Positions 35,949-45,097 of a stretch of DNA of 64,000 nucleotides are shown piece by piece. The translations under genes and the position numbers were made by a program. Every line of letters starts with the position of its first letter. Position 1 is the first letter of the stretch. Source of the DNA: Ferruginibacter sp. (GTDB taxonomy: Bacteria; Bacteroidota; Bacteroidia; Chitinophagales; Chitinophagaceae); NCBI RefSeq assembly GCF_028288465.1, contig NZ_JAQBNR010000011.1:1-64000 (forward strand). The letters are read 5' to 3'. The notes beneath the pieces are model-generated. The model was not told where the DNA came from. It ran no database searches and saw nothing but the letters and a program-made list of their open reading frames with translations.

Positions 35949-37628
35949 ATGCCAAACAACACGTATGATGCGATTGTGGTAGGTTCGGGGATTAGTGGTG
36001 GTTGGGCTGCCAAGGAACTTACAGAAAAGGGATTGAAAGTTTTGATGCTGGAACGTGGTCGTGATATTGAACATGTGAAGGACTATGTAAATGCCAATAA
36101 AGAAGCATGGGATTATCCCCACCGTGGCGAACGTACCCAGCAAATGATAAAGGATTATCCGGTACTGAAAAGAGATTATCCGTTAAACGAAACCAACCTC
36201 GATTATTGGGCAAGTGATAAAGACAGCCCCTATACAGAAATAAAACGCTTTGATTGGTTCAGGGGATATCATGTAGGCGGACGATCGCTGATGTGGGGCA
36301 GACAAAGTTATCGCTGGAGCGATTTTGATTTTGAAGCCAACCTGAAAGATGGCGTTGCCATCGACTGGCCCGTGCGATACAAAGACATTGCTCCCTGGTA
36401 TGATTACGTAGAAAAATTTGCAGGCATTAGTGGCTCAAGAGATGGCCTGCCACAACTACCCGACGGGCAATTTATGCCGGCTATGGACATGAATATTGTG
36501 GAGAAGGATGTGAGTGAGCGGATGAACAAACATTACAACAGTTACAGAAAAATGATCATCGGCCGTACGGCCAATATTACTGAAAAATTACCCGGACGAA
36601 CCAATTGCCAATACAGGGATAAATGTTGGCTCGGATGTCCTTTCGGTGCCTACTTCAGCACCCAGTCATCTACTTTACCTGCCGCCCGGGCTACCGGAAA
36701 TCTTACACTACGGCCATGGAGTATTGTTACAAAAATTTTATACGATAAAGATAAAAAAAGAGCAACAGGTGTGGAAGTACTGGATGCACAGGACAACAAG
36801 ACTTATGTCTACAATTCCAAAATAGTATTTCTGAATGCATCTACTTTAAATAGTGCCTGGGTACTGATGAATTCTGCCACCGATGTTTGGGAAGGCGGAT
36901 TGGGAAGCAGCAGCGGAGAACTAGGACACAATATCATGGACCATCACCTCGGTGTTGGTGCAAGTGGTTTGGTTGAAGGTTTTGAAGATAAGTATACGTT
37001 TGGCCGTCGTGCCAACGGCATTTATATTCCGCGGTACCGTAATTTGTTTGGCGATAAAAGAGATTACCTGCGGGGCTTTGGCTACCAGGGTGGTGCAGGC
37101 CGCGATGGATGGGGAAGAAACATTCCGGAGTTTACCATTGGTGGCGACTTTAAAGATGCTGTGGCTGAACCAGGTGCATGGAGTATGGGAATGGGCGGTT
37201 TTGGAGAAACGCTGCCTTATCATGAAAACAAAATAACACTAGATAAAACTAAAAAAGATAAATGGGGTTTGAATGTGCTGGCGATGGATATTGAGTACAA
37301 AGAGAATGAAAAAAAGATGCGCATCGACATGCAGAAAGATGCGGAAGAAATGCTCACCATTGCCGGGGTTAAAAACGTAACCAGTTACATGGGCGATGGA
37401 ACGCTGGGTCGTGGTATACATGAAATGGGATCTGCACGAATGGGCAGAGATCCTAAAACATCTGTGCTGAACAGTTTTAACCAGGTATGGGATGCACCCA
37501 ATGTGTTTGTAACCGATGGTTCTTTTATGACGTCGGCCGCTTGCCAAAATCCGTCACTAACTTATATGGCTTTTACAGCAAGGGCAGCCGATCATGCAGT
37601 AAGCGAATTGAAGAAAATGAACTTATAA
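35949..37628 (+). CDS. GMC-family FAD dehydrogenase catalytic subunit (glycoside 3-dehydrogenase type), copy 1
   Basis: A 559-residue flavoprotein. The FAD-binding VVGSGISGGWAAKELTEKG is at residues 10-28, GRSLMWGRQSYRWS at about 111-124, and the active-site His lies in IHEMGSARMG and Asn in NPSLTYMAFT at the C-terminus. Cys220, Cys226 and Cys230 (C-x5-C-x3-C) match the 3Fe-4S motif of the FAD-glucose dehydrogenase alpha subunit, which passes electrons to cytochrome c. It has no signal peptide; export with the Tat-carrying small subunit is expected. Copies 2 and 3 follow. It lacks the 12-residue N-terminal extension of the others. Confidence 0.9.
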   Translation: MPNNTYDAIVVGSGISGGWAAKELTEKGLKVLMLERGRDIEHVKDYVNANKEAWDYPHRGERTQQMIKDYPVLKRDYPLNETNLDYWASDKDSPYTEIKRFDWFRGYHVGGRSLMWGRQSYRWSDFDFEANLKDGVAIDWPVRYKDIAPWYDYVEKFAGISGSRDGLPQLPDGQFMPAMDMNIVEKDVSERMNKHYNSYRKMIIGRTANITEKLPGRTNCQYRDKCWLGCPFGAYFSTQSSTLPAARATGNLTLRPWSIVTKILYDKDKKRATGVEVLDAQDNKTYVYNSKIVFLNASTLNSAWVLMNSATDVWEGGLGSSSGELGHNIMDHHLGVGASGLVEGFEDKYTFGRRANGIYIPRYRNLFGDKRDYLRGFGYQGGAGRDGWGRNIPEFTIGGDFKDAVAEPGAWSMGMGGFGETLPYHENKITLDKTKKDKWGLNVLAMDIEYKENEKKMRIDMQKDAEEMLTIAGVKNVTSYMGDGTLGRGIHEMGSARMGRDPKTSVLNSFNQVWDAPNVFVTDGSFMTSAACQNPSLTYMAFTARAADHAVSELKKMNL

Positions 37629-37680
37629 TTTATAAACTATTCCGGTAACGACAACCGGAGCCAAACAAAAAAAGATAATT

Positions 37681-39396
37681 ATGCCACAGGATTCAACCAA
37701 TGTGAACAACAAGGCAGTGACTCAAAATACGTATGATGCTATCGTTGTAGGTTCCGGCATCAGCGGGGGATGGGCTGCAAAAGAATTAACAGAAAAGGGA
37801 TTGAAAGTATTGTTGCTCGAAAGAGGCCGCGATATTGAACACGTAAAGGATTATGTAAACGCCAATAAGGAAGCGTGGGATTATCCGCACCGTGGCAGGC
37901 GCACCCAGCAAATGATCAAGGATTATCCGGTATTAAAAAGAGATTACCCTTTAAACGAAACCAACCTGGATTATTGGGCCAGTGATAAAGACAGTCCTTA
38001 CACAGAAATTAAGCGTTTCGACTGGTTTCGTGGCTATCATATGGGCGGTCGTTCATTGATGTGGGGCAGGCAAAGTTATCGCTGGAGCGATTTTGATTTT
38101 GAAGCGAATTTAAAAGATGGCGTTGCCATTGACTGGCCAGTGAGATACAAGGACATTGCGCCCTGGTACGACTACGTTGAAAAATTTGCCGGCATCAGCG
38201 GATCAAGAGACGGCCTGGCTCAATTACCAGACGGACAGTTCATGCCTGCCATGGATATGACGATTGTGGAAAAGGATGTGGCTGCCAGAATTAAAGAACA
38301 CTACAAGGGAAAACGTGCTATGATTATTGGCCGTACTGCAAATATTACCCAGCCATTACCTGGCCGCACCAATTGCCAGTACAGGAACAAATGCTGGCTG
38401 GGATGCCCGTTCGGCGCTTATTTCAGCACACAGTCTTCTACTTTGCCCGCAGCAAAAGCAACCAACAATCTTACGGTTCGTCCATGGAGTATTGTTACAA
38501 AAATTTTGTATGATAAGGATAAAAAGAAGGCAACAGGCGTTGAAGTGCTGGATGGCGAAAACAACAAGACATACACTTACAATGCAAAAATTATTTTCTT
38601 AAATGCTTCTACTTTAAACAGTGCCTGGGTACTGATGAATTCTGCTACCGATGTTTGGGAAGGCGGGCTTGGAAGCAGCAGCGGTGAACTCGGACATAAT
38701 ATCATGGACCACCATCTGGGCGTTGGCGCAGGCGGCCAGGTAGAAGGTTATGAAGATAAATATATTTTTGGTCGTCGTGCCAACGGTATCTATATTCCGA
38801 GGTATCAGAATTTATTTGGTGATAAAAGAGATTACCTGCGAGGTTTCGGTTACCAGGGTGGCGGCAGCAGGGAAGGTTACAGCAGGTCTGCAGAAGAAAT
38901 ATCAATCGGTGCAGGTTTAAAAGATGCTTTATCAGAACCGGGTTCATGGACAATGGGAATCGGTGGTTTCGGAGAAACACTTCCCTACCATGAAAATAAA
39001 GTTACGCTCGACAAAACTAAAAAGGATAAGTGGGGATTGAATGTGTTGGCAATGGATATAGAGTATAAGGAGAATGAGAAAAAGATGCGTAAAGACATGC
39101 TTGCAGATGCCATCGAAATGCTGGAAGCGGCGGGTGTAAAGAATGTAAAGGGTCGTGAAGGTGATGGCACTTTGGGAAGAGGTATTCATGAAATGGGCTC
39201 AGCCCGTATGGGTAAAGATCCTAAAACGTCTGTACTCAACAGCTTCAATCAAATATGGGACGCACCCAATGTTTTTGTCACAGATGGTTCATTCATGACT
39301 TCTGCAGCTTGTGTAAATCCGTCTTTAACTTATATGGCATTTACTGCAAGAGCAGCGGATCATGCGGTAAGCGAATTGAAAAAAGGAAATCTGTAA
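37681..39396 (+). CDS. GMC-family FAD dehydrogenase catalytic subunit, copy 2
   Basis: A 571-residue paralogue of the preceding gene, highly similar over the whole length, with the same FAD motif, the NCQYRNKCWLGC cluster-binding pattern, and the HEMGSARMG and NPSLTYMA active-site segments. It adds an N-terminal extension (MPQDSTNVNNKAVTQ). Differences concentrate in the segment after the cluster and near GGSREGYSRSAEEIS, likely substrate-facing. At the DNA level the two copies differ at many silent sites, so the duplication is not recent and not an assembly artefact. Confidence 0.9.
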   Translation: MPQDSTNVNNKAVTQNTYDAIVVGSGISGGWAAKELTEKGLKVLLLERGRDIEHVKDYVNANKEAWDYPHRGRRTQQMIKDYPVLKRDYPLNETNLDYWASDKDSPYTEIKRFDWFRGYHMGGRSLMWGRQSYRWSDFDFEANLKDGVAIDWPVRYKDIAPWYDYVEKFAGISGSRDGLAQLPDGQFMPAMDMTIVEKDVAARIKEHYKGKRAMIIGRTANITQPLPGRTNCQYRNKCWLGCPFGAYFSTQSSTLPAAKATNNLTVRPWSIVTKILYDKDKKKATGVEVLDGENNKTYTYNAKIIFLNASTLNSAWVLMNSATDVWEGGLGSSSGELGHNIMDHHLGVGAGGQVEGYEDKYIFGRRANGIYIPRYQNLFGDKRDYLRGFGYQGGGSREGYSRSAEEISIGAGLKDALSEPGSWTMGIGGFGETLPYHENKVTLDKTKKDKWGLNVLAMDIEYKENEKKMRKDMLADAIEMLEAAGVKNVKGREGDGTLGRGIHEMGSARMGKDPKTSVLNSFNQIWDAPNVFVTDGSFMTSAACVNPSLTYMAFTARAADHAVSELKKGNL

Positions 39397-39494
39397 TCAA
39401 GTTATAAGCTATGGGTTGTAAGTTATAAGTGTACTAGCTAACCCATTTGAATACGCTTTTTTGAATTTTTATTTTTGAATTTTAATTTGTCACA

Positions 39495-41207
39495 ATGCCA
39501 GGCGATTCAACCGGGATAAATAATAAGGCCAAAACCCAGAATACCTATGACGCCATCGTAGTAGGTTCTGGTATCAGCGGCGGTTGGGCTGCCAAGGAGC
39601 TAACAGAAAAAGGCTTAAAGGTACTGATGCTGGAACGTGGCCGGCCTCATGAGCATATCAAGGATTATAAAACGGCTGGGAGAGATCCATGGGAATTTGA
39701 GCACCGGGGCCACACCACATTGCAACAACGAAAAGATTACCCGGTAATCCATCGGGGCTGGGCTGCCAGTGAACCAGTAATGGATTCCTGGGCCAGCGAA
39801 AAAGATTGTCCTTATACAGAAATAAAGCCTTTTACCTGGTGGCGCAGTTACCAGGTGGGGGGGCGCTCCGTTTTATGGGGCAGGCAAAGCTACCGCTGGA
39901 GCGATTTTGATTTTGAAGCCAATGCAAAAGATGGCGTAGCGATAGACTGGCCCATAAGATATAAGGATCTGGCACCCTGGTACGATTATGTTGAAAAATT
40001 TGCTGGCATCAGCGGTTCAATGGAAGGATTGGCGCATCTGCCGGACGGCCATTTTTTACCGGCGATGGAGTTAAATATCGTGGAAAAAGATGTTGCTGCA
40101 AGAATAAAACAGCAGTTTAAAAACAGGTACATGATCATCGGGCGCACGGCTAATTTAACGGCACCACTGCAGGCCAGAACCCAATGCCAGTATCGCAACC
40201 GTTGCTGGGAAGGGTGTCCTTTCGGCGGCTACTTCAGCACACAGTCGTCTACCCTGCCAGCTGCACAAGCTACGGGTAATATAACGGTGCGGCCCTGGAG
40301 CATTGTTACTAAAATTATTTATGATAAGGATACCAAAAAGGCAAAAGGAGTAGAAGTACTGGATGCAGAAACCAATAAAACTTATGAGTTCTTTAGTAAG
40401 ATCGTCTTTTTAAATGCCTCTACCTTAAACTCTGCCTGGGTTTTAATGAATTCTGCTACAGATGTATGGACTGATGGATTGGGTAGCAGCAGCGGAGAAC
40501 TTGGACACAACATTATGGATCATCATTATAACCTGGGGGCTTCTGGCACCGTGGAAGGATATGAAAATGAGACCACATTTGGACGCCGTGCCAACGGATT
40601 TTACATTACACGGTTTGCAAATTTGTATGGCGATAAAAGAGATTACCTGCGTGGCTTCGGTTACCAGGGCAGTGCTTCCCGCCAGGGCTGGAGCAGGGAA
40701 ATTGCAGAATTGAATATTGGTAGTAACTTTAAAGAAGCGTTGACAGAGCCTGGTGCATGGACCATCGGTGCTACCGGCTTCGGCGAAATATTACCTTATC
40801 ATGAGAATAAAATAACTTTGGATAAAACAGTAAAAGATAAATGGGGATTGCCGGTGCTTGCCATGGATGCAGAAATTAAAGAGAACGAATTAAAAATGCG
40901 CAAGGATATTTTAACAGACCTGGTAGCTATGTTTGAAGCATCGGGCGTTAAAAATGTAAAGACACATGATACGGGTCACGCTATGGGCCATGGTATTCAT
41001 GAAATGGGTACGGCAAGAATGGGAAAAGATCCAAAGACATCTGTGTTAAATAAAAACAACCAGCTTTGGGATTGCCTGAATGTATTTGTAACGGATGGAG
41101 CCTGCATGACTTCTTCTGCATGTCAGAATCCCTCTTTAACTTACATGGCGCTGACTGCAAGGGCTGCGGATTTTGCTGTGAACGAACTTAAAAAAGGAAA
41201 CTTATAA
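39495..41207 (+). CDS. GMC-family FAD dehydrogenase catalytic subunit, copy 3 (diverged)
   Basis: A 570-residue third paralogue, more diverged than copies 1 and 2. The FAD motif, the QCQYRNRCWEGC cluster pattern and the IHEMGTARMG / NPSLTYMALT active-site segments are kept. The early region differs (EHIKDYKTAGRDPWEFEHRG; DSWASEKDCPYTEIKPFTWW), as does the region around TVEGYENETTFGRR, which suggests a different sugar or glycoside. A 98-bp gap with a short inverted repeat separates it from copy 2, and the single small-subunit gene follows 22 bp later. Confidence 0.9.
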   Translation: MPGDSTGINNKAKTQNTYDAIVVGSGISGGWAAKELTEKGLKVLMLERGRPHEHIKDYKTAGRDPWEFEHRGHTTLQQRKDYPVIHRGWAASEPVMDSWASEKDCPYTEIKPFTWWRSYQVGGRSVLWGRQSYRWSDFDFEANAKDGVAIDWPIRYKDLAPWYDYVEKFAGISGSMEGLAHLPDGHFLPAMELNIVEKDVAARIKQQFKNRYMIIGRTANLTAPLQARTQCQYRNRCWEGCPFGGYFSTQSSTLPAAQATGNITVRPWSIVTKIIYDKDTKKAKGVEVLDAETNKTYEFFSKIVFLNASTLNSAWVLMNSATDVWTDGLGSSSGELGHNIMDHHYNLGASGTVEGYENETTFGRRANGFYITRFANLYGDKRDYLRGFGYQGSASRQGWSREIAELNIGSNFKEALTEPGAWTIGATGFGEILPYHENKITLDKTVKDKWGLPVLAMDAEIKENELKMRKDILTDLVAMFEASGVKNVKTHDTGHAMGHGIHEMGTARMGKDPKTSVLNKNNQLWDCLNVFVTDGACMTSSACQNPSLTYMALTARAADFAVNELKKGNL

Positions 41208-41229
41208 CAATCATATAAAAACTATCAAT

Positions 41230-41793
41230 ATGGAAAGAAGAGAGCTATTAAAAATGATTGCGGCCTTAACGGGCGGTGCATTCATTGGTGGTGAATTGCT
41301 CACCAGTTGTAAAAGCGGGCCTATGGTTGGCGGTCCAACATTCGGTGAAGCGGATACCGCTTTTTTGGATGAAGTTGCTGAAACCATTTTACCTGCCACC
41401 AAAACTCCGGGTGCAAAAGCAGCCAAAGTGGGTCAGTTTATGGTAGTGATGGTGAATGATACTTATGAAGATAAGGATCAGAAAATCTTTCATGAAGGCA
41501 TTGGTAAACTGGAGGAAGCAAGTAAAAAAGCAAACGGTAAATCTTTCCTGGAAGCTACCCCTGAACAGCGCACTGCTTTACTAACAGGCCTTGATAAAGA
41601 AGCTAAAGATTACCAGAAAAGTAAAAAGCCGGAAGACCCCGCCCATTATTTTACTATGATGAAACAGTTAACGTTATTCGGGTACTTTACTTCAAAAGAA
41701 GGTGCCACACAGGCGTTGCGTTATATAGCGGTACCGGGCCATTATGATGGTGCTTATCCATATAAAAAAGGGGATAAGGCCTGGGCTACCTAG
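41230..41793 (+). CDS. Gluconate 2-dehydrogenase subunit 3 family protein (Tat-exported small subunit)
   Basis: A 187-residue small subunit. The N-terminus MERRELLKMIAALTGGAFIGG is a twin-arginine signal (RRELLK) and ends in a lipobox-like LLTSC, so the complex can be exported folded and anchored. The mature part (ADTAFLDEVAETILPATKTPGAKAAKVGQF) is the typical helical gamma subunit that stabilises GMC dehydrogenases. It is the only small subunit next to three catalytic-subunit genes. All three probably share it. Confidence 0.92.
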   Translation: MERRELLKMIAALTGGAFIGGELLTSCKSGPMVGGPTFGEADTAFLDEVAETILPATKTPGAKAAKVGQFMVVMVNDTYEDKDQKIFHEGIGKLEEASKKANGKSFLEATPEQRTALLTGLDKEAKDYQKSKKPEDPAHYFTMMKQLTLFGYFTSKEGATQALRYIAVPGHYDGAYPYKKGDKAWAT

Positions 41794-41824
41794 TATTGAT
41801 ATTTTGCCTGCTAAGAACTAATTA

Positions 41825-41862
41825 ATCATTTTGCCCAAAGAATTTTCTTTGGGCAAAATGAT
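41825..41862. terminator. 38-bp perfect inverted repeat, probable terminator
   Basis: An 18-bp perfect stem (41825-41842 pairs with 41845-41862, loop TT) beginning ATCATTTTGCCC. It lies between the small-subunit gene and the alpha/beta-hydrolase gene, 22 bp before the next ATG. It lacks a proper T-run, so it may be a terminator, a transcript-stabilising stem or a protein site. Confidence 0.5.
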
Positions 41863-41885
41863 ATGTACAGGACTTTATAAAAACG

Positions 41886-42806
41886 ATGATGAAAAAAATT
41901 GCCCTTGCAGTATTCCTTTTTCATGTTGCCCCATTAATACTGATGTCGCAGACAACTATCCCGCTTTACAAAGACAAGATACCCAACAGCAAGCCTGCAC
42001 CGGACGAAGAAAAATCAGAACAGCAAAATGGTATATTGATCATCAGTAAGGTATCAAGGCCTACGCTAACAATTTATCTTCCGCCAAAAGAAAAAGCAAC
42101 TGGCGCCGCAGTGGTAATTTGCCCCGGTGGTGGTTATGCTGTTTTAGCAGCGGGCCATGAAGGTGCAGATTTTGCAAAGAAATTTGTAGAAATGGGCGTT
42201 GCAGCTTTTGTTGTAAAATATCGAATTCCCAACAGTGCTACTATGATAAACCCTGAAATCGGTCCGTTACAGGATGCGCAGCAAGCAATTAAAATTGTTC
42301 GGGAGGGGGCCCAAAAATGGAACATCAATCCTGCCAGTATCGGCATCATGGGCTTTTCTGCCGGCGGCCATCTCGCTTCAACTGCAGGAACTCATTTTGA
42401 TAAAGCAGTCATTGATAATCCAAACAACACCAGCCTTCGCCCGGACTTTATGTTATTGATTTATCCGGTGATCAGTTTTACAGATAGCCTTGCTCACATG
42501 GGCTCCCGCGAAAATCTGGTGGGTAAAAACCCATCTGCTGAAAAAATAATTGAATACTCCAACGAGTTGCAGGTAACGGATAAAACACCTCCCACTTTTT
42601 TACTGCATGCGAGTGATGATGGTGCGGTAAGAGTTCAAAACAGTGTAGAATTTTACCTGGCCTTACTAAAAAATCATGTTGATGCAGAGATGCACCTGTA
42701 CGAAAAAGGGGGGCATGGATTTGGGCTGCATTTGAAAAATAAAAATGAGCAATGGATAGACCGGTGCAAAAACTGGATGCAGAATCATGGCTGGGTTGCA
42801 CCATAG
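41886..42806 (+). CDS. Exported alpha/beta hydrolase (esterase, dienelactone/acetyl-xylan-esterase type)
   Basis: A 306-residue exported hydrolase (signal MMKKIALAVFLFHVAPLILMSQ). The oxyanion region VVICPGGGYAVLAAGHEG comes first, followed by the nucleophile Ser in IMGFSAGGHLAS (about residue 157), the catalytic Asp in LLHASDDGAVRVQN and the His in GGHGFGLH. The group deacylates carbohydrates such as acetylated xylan or other esterified sugars. In this operon it may remove acyl groups from a glycoside before oxidation at C3. Confidence 0.88.
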   Translation: MMKKIALAVFLFHVAPLILMSQTTIPLYKDKIPNSKPAPDEEKSEQQNGILIISKVSRPTLTIYLPPKEKATGAAVVICPGGGYAVLAAGHEGADFAKKFVEMGVAAFVVKYRIPNSATMINPEIGPLQDAQQAIKIVREGAQKWNINPASIGIMGFSAGGHLASTAGTHFDKAVIDNPNNTSLRPDFMLLIYPVISFTDSLAHMGSRENLVGKNPSAEKIIEYSNELQVTDKTPPTFLLHASDDGAVRVQNSVEFYLALLKNHVDAEMHLYEKGGHGFGLHLKNKNEQWIDRCKNWMQNHGWVAP

Positions 42807-42867
42807 ATATTCAATATGATCGGTATTAATATGGGCCGCTTTAAATCTTAAAATTAAAAACACACAC

Positions 42868-43746
42868 ATGCTTACACGCAGAAAATTTATTCAGCAAAGC
42901 TCACTGCTTGCTGCTGGCTTAATGGTTAATAAAACAGATCTCTTTAAAATGCATAAAGATCTCGGTTTGCAATTGTACACCGTAAGGGATGAAGTGAAAG
43001 ATTTAAAAAATGCACTTCGAAAAATATCAGCGGCTGGTTACACCAACCTTGAATTGTTTGGTTACAACAACCGAATGTATTTTGGCAATACCGTTGCGCA
43101 GTTTTCCGCTATGTTAAAAGAAAATAATTTAAAAACAGTCAGCGGCCATTATGGCTTATCTGACATGTTGCATGCACCAGACTACAACTGGGATACCTGG
43201 AAATACCTGATCGAAGATGCTACCTTGTTGGGCCATAAATACGTTACCATCCCTTATTTGGACGATAAACACAGAACAGGCGATGATTTTAAAAGAATTG
43301 CGGAACGCCTTAATAAAGGTGGCGAATTGAGTGCAAAAGCTGGCATTACTACAGCTTACCACAACCATAATTTTGAATTTGAAAAAGAAGGCGATATTAC
43401 CAAGTACGAGATACTGCTGAATAATACGGATGCCAAACTGGTAAAGTTTGAAATGGATTTGTATTGGGTTGAAAACGCAGGACAAAATCCTGTTGACTGG
43501 TTTAAAAAATATCCGGGTCGTTTCCCGATGTGGCACATTAAAGATATGGAGGCGCCCAGTGCAACAGGCGCTAAAGGACAAACCTGCGAAGTTGGCAAAG
43601 GGGTAATTGACTGGAAAAAAATATTCGCAGCCAAAAATATTGCTGGCCTCGATTACACTTTTGTAGAACAGGAGCAATACAGACGGCCTGTGTTTGAATG
43701 TATTAAAACCAGTGCAGATTACATGAAAAAGAATTTGCTGAAATAA
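42868..43746 (+). CDS. Tat-type exported sugar isomerase/epimerase-fold protein
   Basis: A 292-residue TIM-barrel protein. MLTRRKFIQQSSLLAAG is a twin-arginine signal without a lipobox. The barrel starts at LGLQLYTVRDEVK and carries the metal-binding AYHNHNFEF, KFEMDLYWVE, MWHIKDM and FVEQEQ segments. It belongs to the same broad family as the products at 30983 and 34994 but is clearly a different subgroup. Similar proteins in 3-keto-glycoside loci of gut Bacteroides act as keto-glycoside lyases or epimerases; the exact reaction cannot be read from sequence. Last gene of the plus operon. Confidence 0.85.
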   Translation: MLTRRKFIQQSSLLAAGLMVNKTDLFKMHKDLGLQLYTVRDEVKDLKNALRKISAAGYTNLELFGYNNRMYFGNTVAQFSAMLKENNLKTVSGHYGLSDMLHAPDYNWDTWKYLIEDATLLGHKYVTIPYLDDKHRTGDDFKRIAERLNKGGELSAKAGITTAYHNHNFEFEKEGDITKYEILLNNTDAKLVKFEMDLYWVENAGQNPVDWFKKYPGRFPMWHIKDMEAPSATGAKGQTCEVGKGVIDWKKIFAAKNIAGLDYTFVEQEQYRRPVFECIKTSADYMKKNLLK

Positions 43747-44095
43747 AAAGCACCAAATTAGTTGAATGGCCGTGTAGCTTAGCTATCCGGCCATTTTTTT
43801 CTTGTCTGTCAAATAAACAGACGGGTCATATATCAATGCTACTTTTAAATTTATATTTACCAAGTCTACAAATCAATAGACAACATGCTACTAATATGAG
43901 GGTAACTATTGATGCATGCCGGGACATACAGCCATTTTCAGGTATTGAAAGTGAATCAGCACACTTCAAAAAGCAGTACCATTACATTAAAACCAATAAA
44001 AAGTGAAAATGTAAATAGCGCATGAAAAATACTGCCCCAATGTTAACCGACATAAAATTTACGGAATCAGTAAAAGCGGTTCATAAAAATTAAAA
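43747..44095. other. Intergenic region with two very short open frames
   Basis: After the operon terminator there is a small hairpin (GTCTGT / ACAGAC near 43804-43821). ATG-started frames of 36 codons (43896-44006) and 23 codons (44022-44093) follow, the second ending 2 bp before the next gene. They could be leader peptides but have no supporting motif. Confidence 0.3.
43765..43800 (+). terminator. Terminator of the MFS/GMC operon
   Basis: AATGGCC / GGCCATT stem with an inner TAGC-TTA-GCTA hairpin and a run of seven T. Confidence 0.8.
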
Positions 44096-45097
44096 ATGAG
44101 TTACACACCTTCTTCTACACGATATGATACTATGCCGTATAACCGTTGCGGAAAAAGCGGCATACTTTTACCGGCTGTTTCGCTTGGCTTATGGCATAAC
44201 TTCGGCGGCGTAGATAATTTTGAAACCGGCCGTGCTATTATACGTGCGGCTTTTGATAAGGGCGTTACACACATCGATCTTGCAAACAATTATGGCCCCC
44301 CTCCCGGCTCTGCGGAAGAAAATTTCGGCAGCATTTTGAAAAAGGATTTTCCTGGCTATCTACGCGACGAATTGATTATTTCCAGCAAGGCAGGTTATAA
44401 CATGTGGCCTGGCCCGTATGGCGACTGGGGGTCACGAAAATATTTAATAGCGAGTCTTAACCAAAGTTTGCAACGAATGCAATTGGATTACGTGGATATT
44501 TTTTATTCCCATCGTCCTGACCCAACTACACCTTTGGAAGAAACAATGATGGCCCTGCATGATATTGTTAAAAGTGGTAAGGCATTGTACGCGGGCTTAT
44601 CCAACTACCGGTTGCCCGAAGCAAAACAGGCTATTCAAATACTAAAAGCCCTTGGTACGCCATGCCTCATCCATCAACCAAAATATTCTATGTTTGAAAG
44701 ATGGGTAGAAGATGGCCTGGTGGATGAGCTCGAAGCCAACGGCATTGGATGTATCCCGTTTTCTTCCCTGGCCCAGGGCCTGCTAACCAACAAATATTTG
44801 CAGGGAAATATTCCTGAAGAATCAAGAGCAGCCAAGGCGCATGGTGCGTTGCAAACGAGTGCCATTACGCCGCAGGTTTTATCTCAATTAAATGCTCTGA
44901 ACAATCTGGCTCAAAAGCGTGGACAATCGCTTGCACAAATGGCGCTGGCATGGATATTAAAAGATAAAAGAATAACTACAGTTTTGATAGGGGTAAGCTC
45001 CGTTGCACAATTGAATGACAATCTTGCCACATTAAATAATCTGGCTTTTACTAACGACGAGCTAACTGCCATCGAAAAAATTTTGAAGATAGGTTAG
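44096..45097 (+). CDS. Aldo/keto reductase (L-glyceraldehyde-3-phosphate reductase-like)
   Basis: A 333-residue cytoplasmic NADPH-dependent aldo-keto reductase, the usual length for the YghZ/Gpr type. The catalytic tetrad is recognisable: Asp in THIDLANNYG, Tyr in the same segment, Lys in IISSKAGYNMWPGPYG and His in IFYSHRPDPTTP. NMWPGPYGDWGSRKYL is characteristic of this subgroup. It follows the sugar-oxidation operon but lies beyond its terminator, so it is probably a separate unit that reduces a small aldehyde or keto product. Confidence 0.9.
   Translation: MSYTPSSTRYDTMPYNRCGKSGILLPAVSLGLWHNFGGVDNFETGRAIIRAAFDKGVTHIDLANNYGPPPGSAEENFGSILKKDFPGYLRDELIISSKAGYNMWPGPYGDWGSRKYLIASLNQSLQRMQLDYVDIFYSHRPDPTTPLEETMMALHDIVKSGKALYAGLSNYRLPEAKQAIQILKALGTPCLIHQPKYSMFERWVEDGLVDELEANGIGCIPFSSLAQGLLTNKYLQGNIPEESRAAKAHGALQTSAITPQVLSQLNALNNLAQKRGQSLAQMALAWILKDKRITTVLIGVSSVAQLNDNLATLNNLAFTNDELTAIEKILKIG

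Noticed and set aside
35949..41207. GMC triplication as an assembly artefact
   Set aside because: The copies differ at many silent and replacement sites and in N-terminal length, and the intergenic sequences are different.
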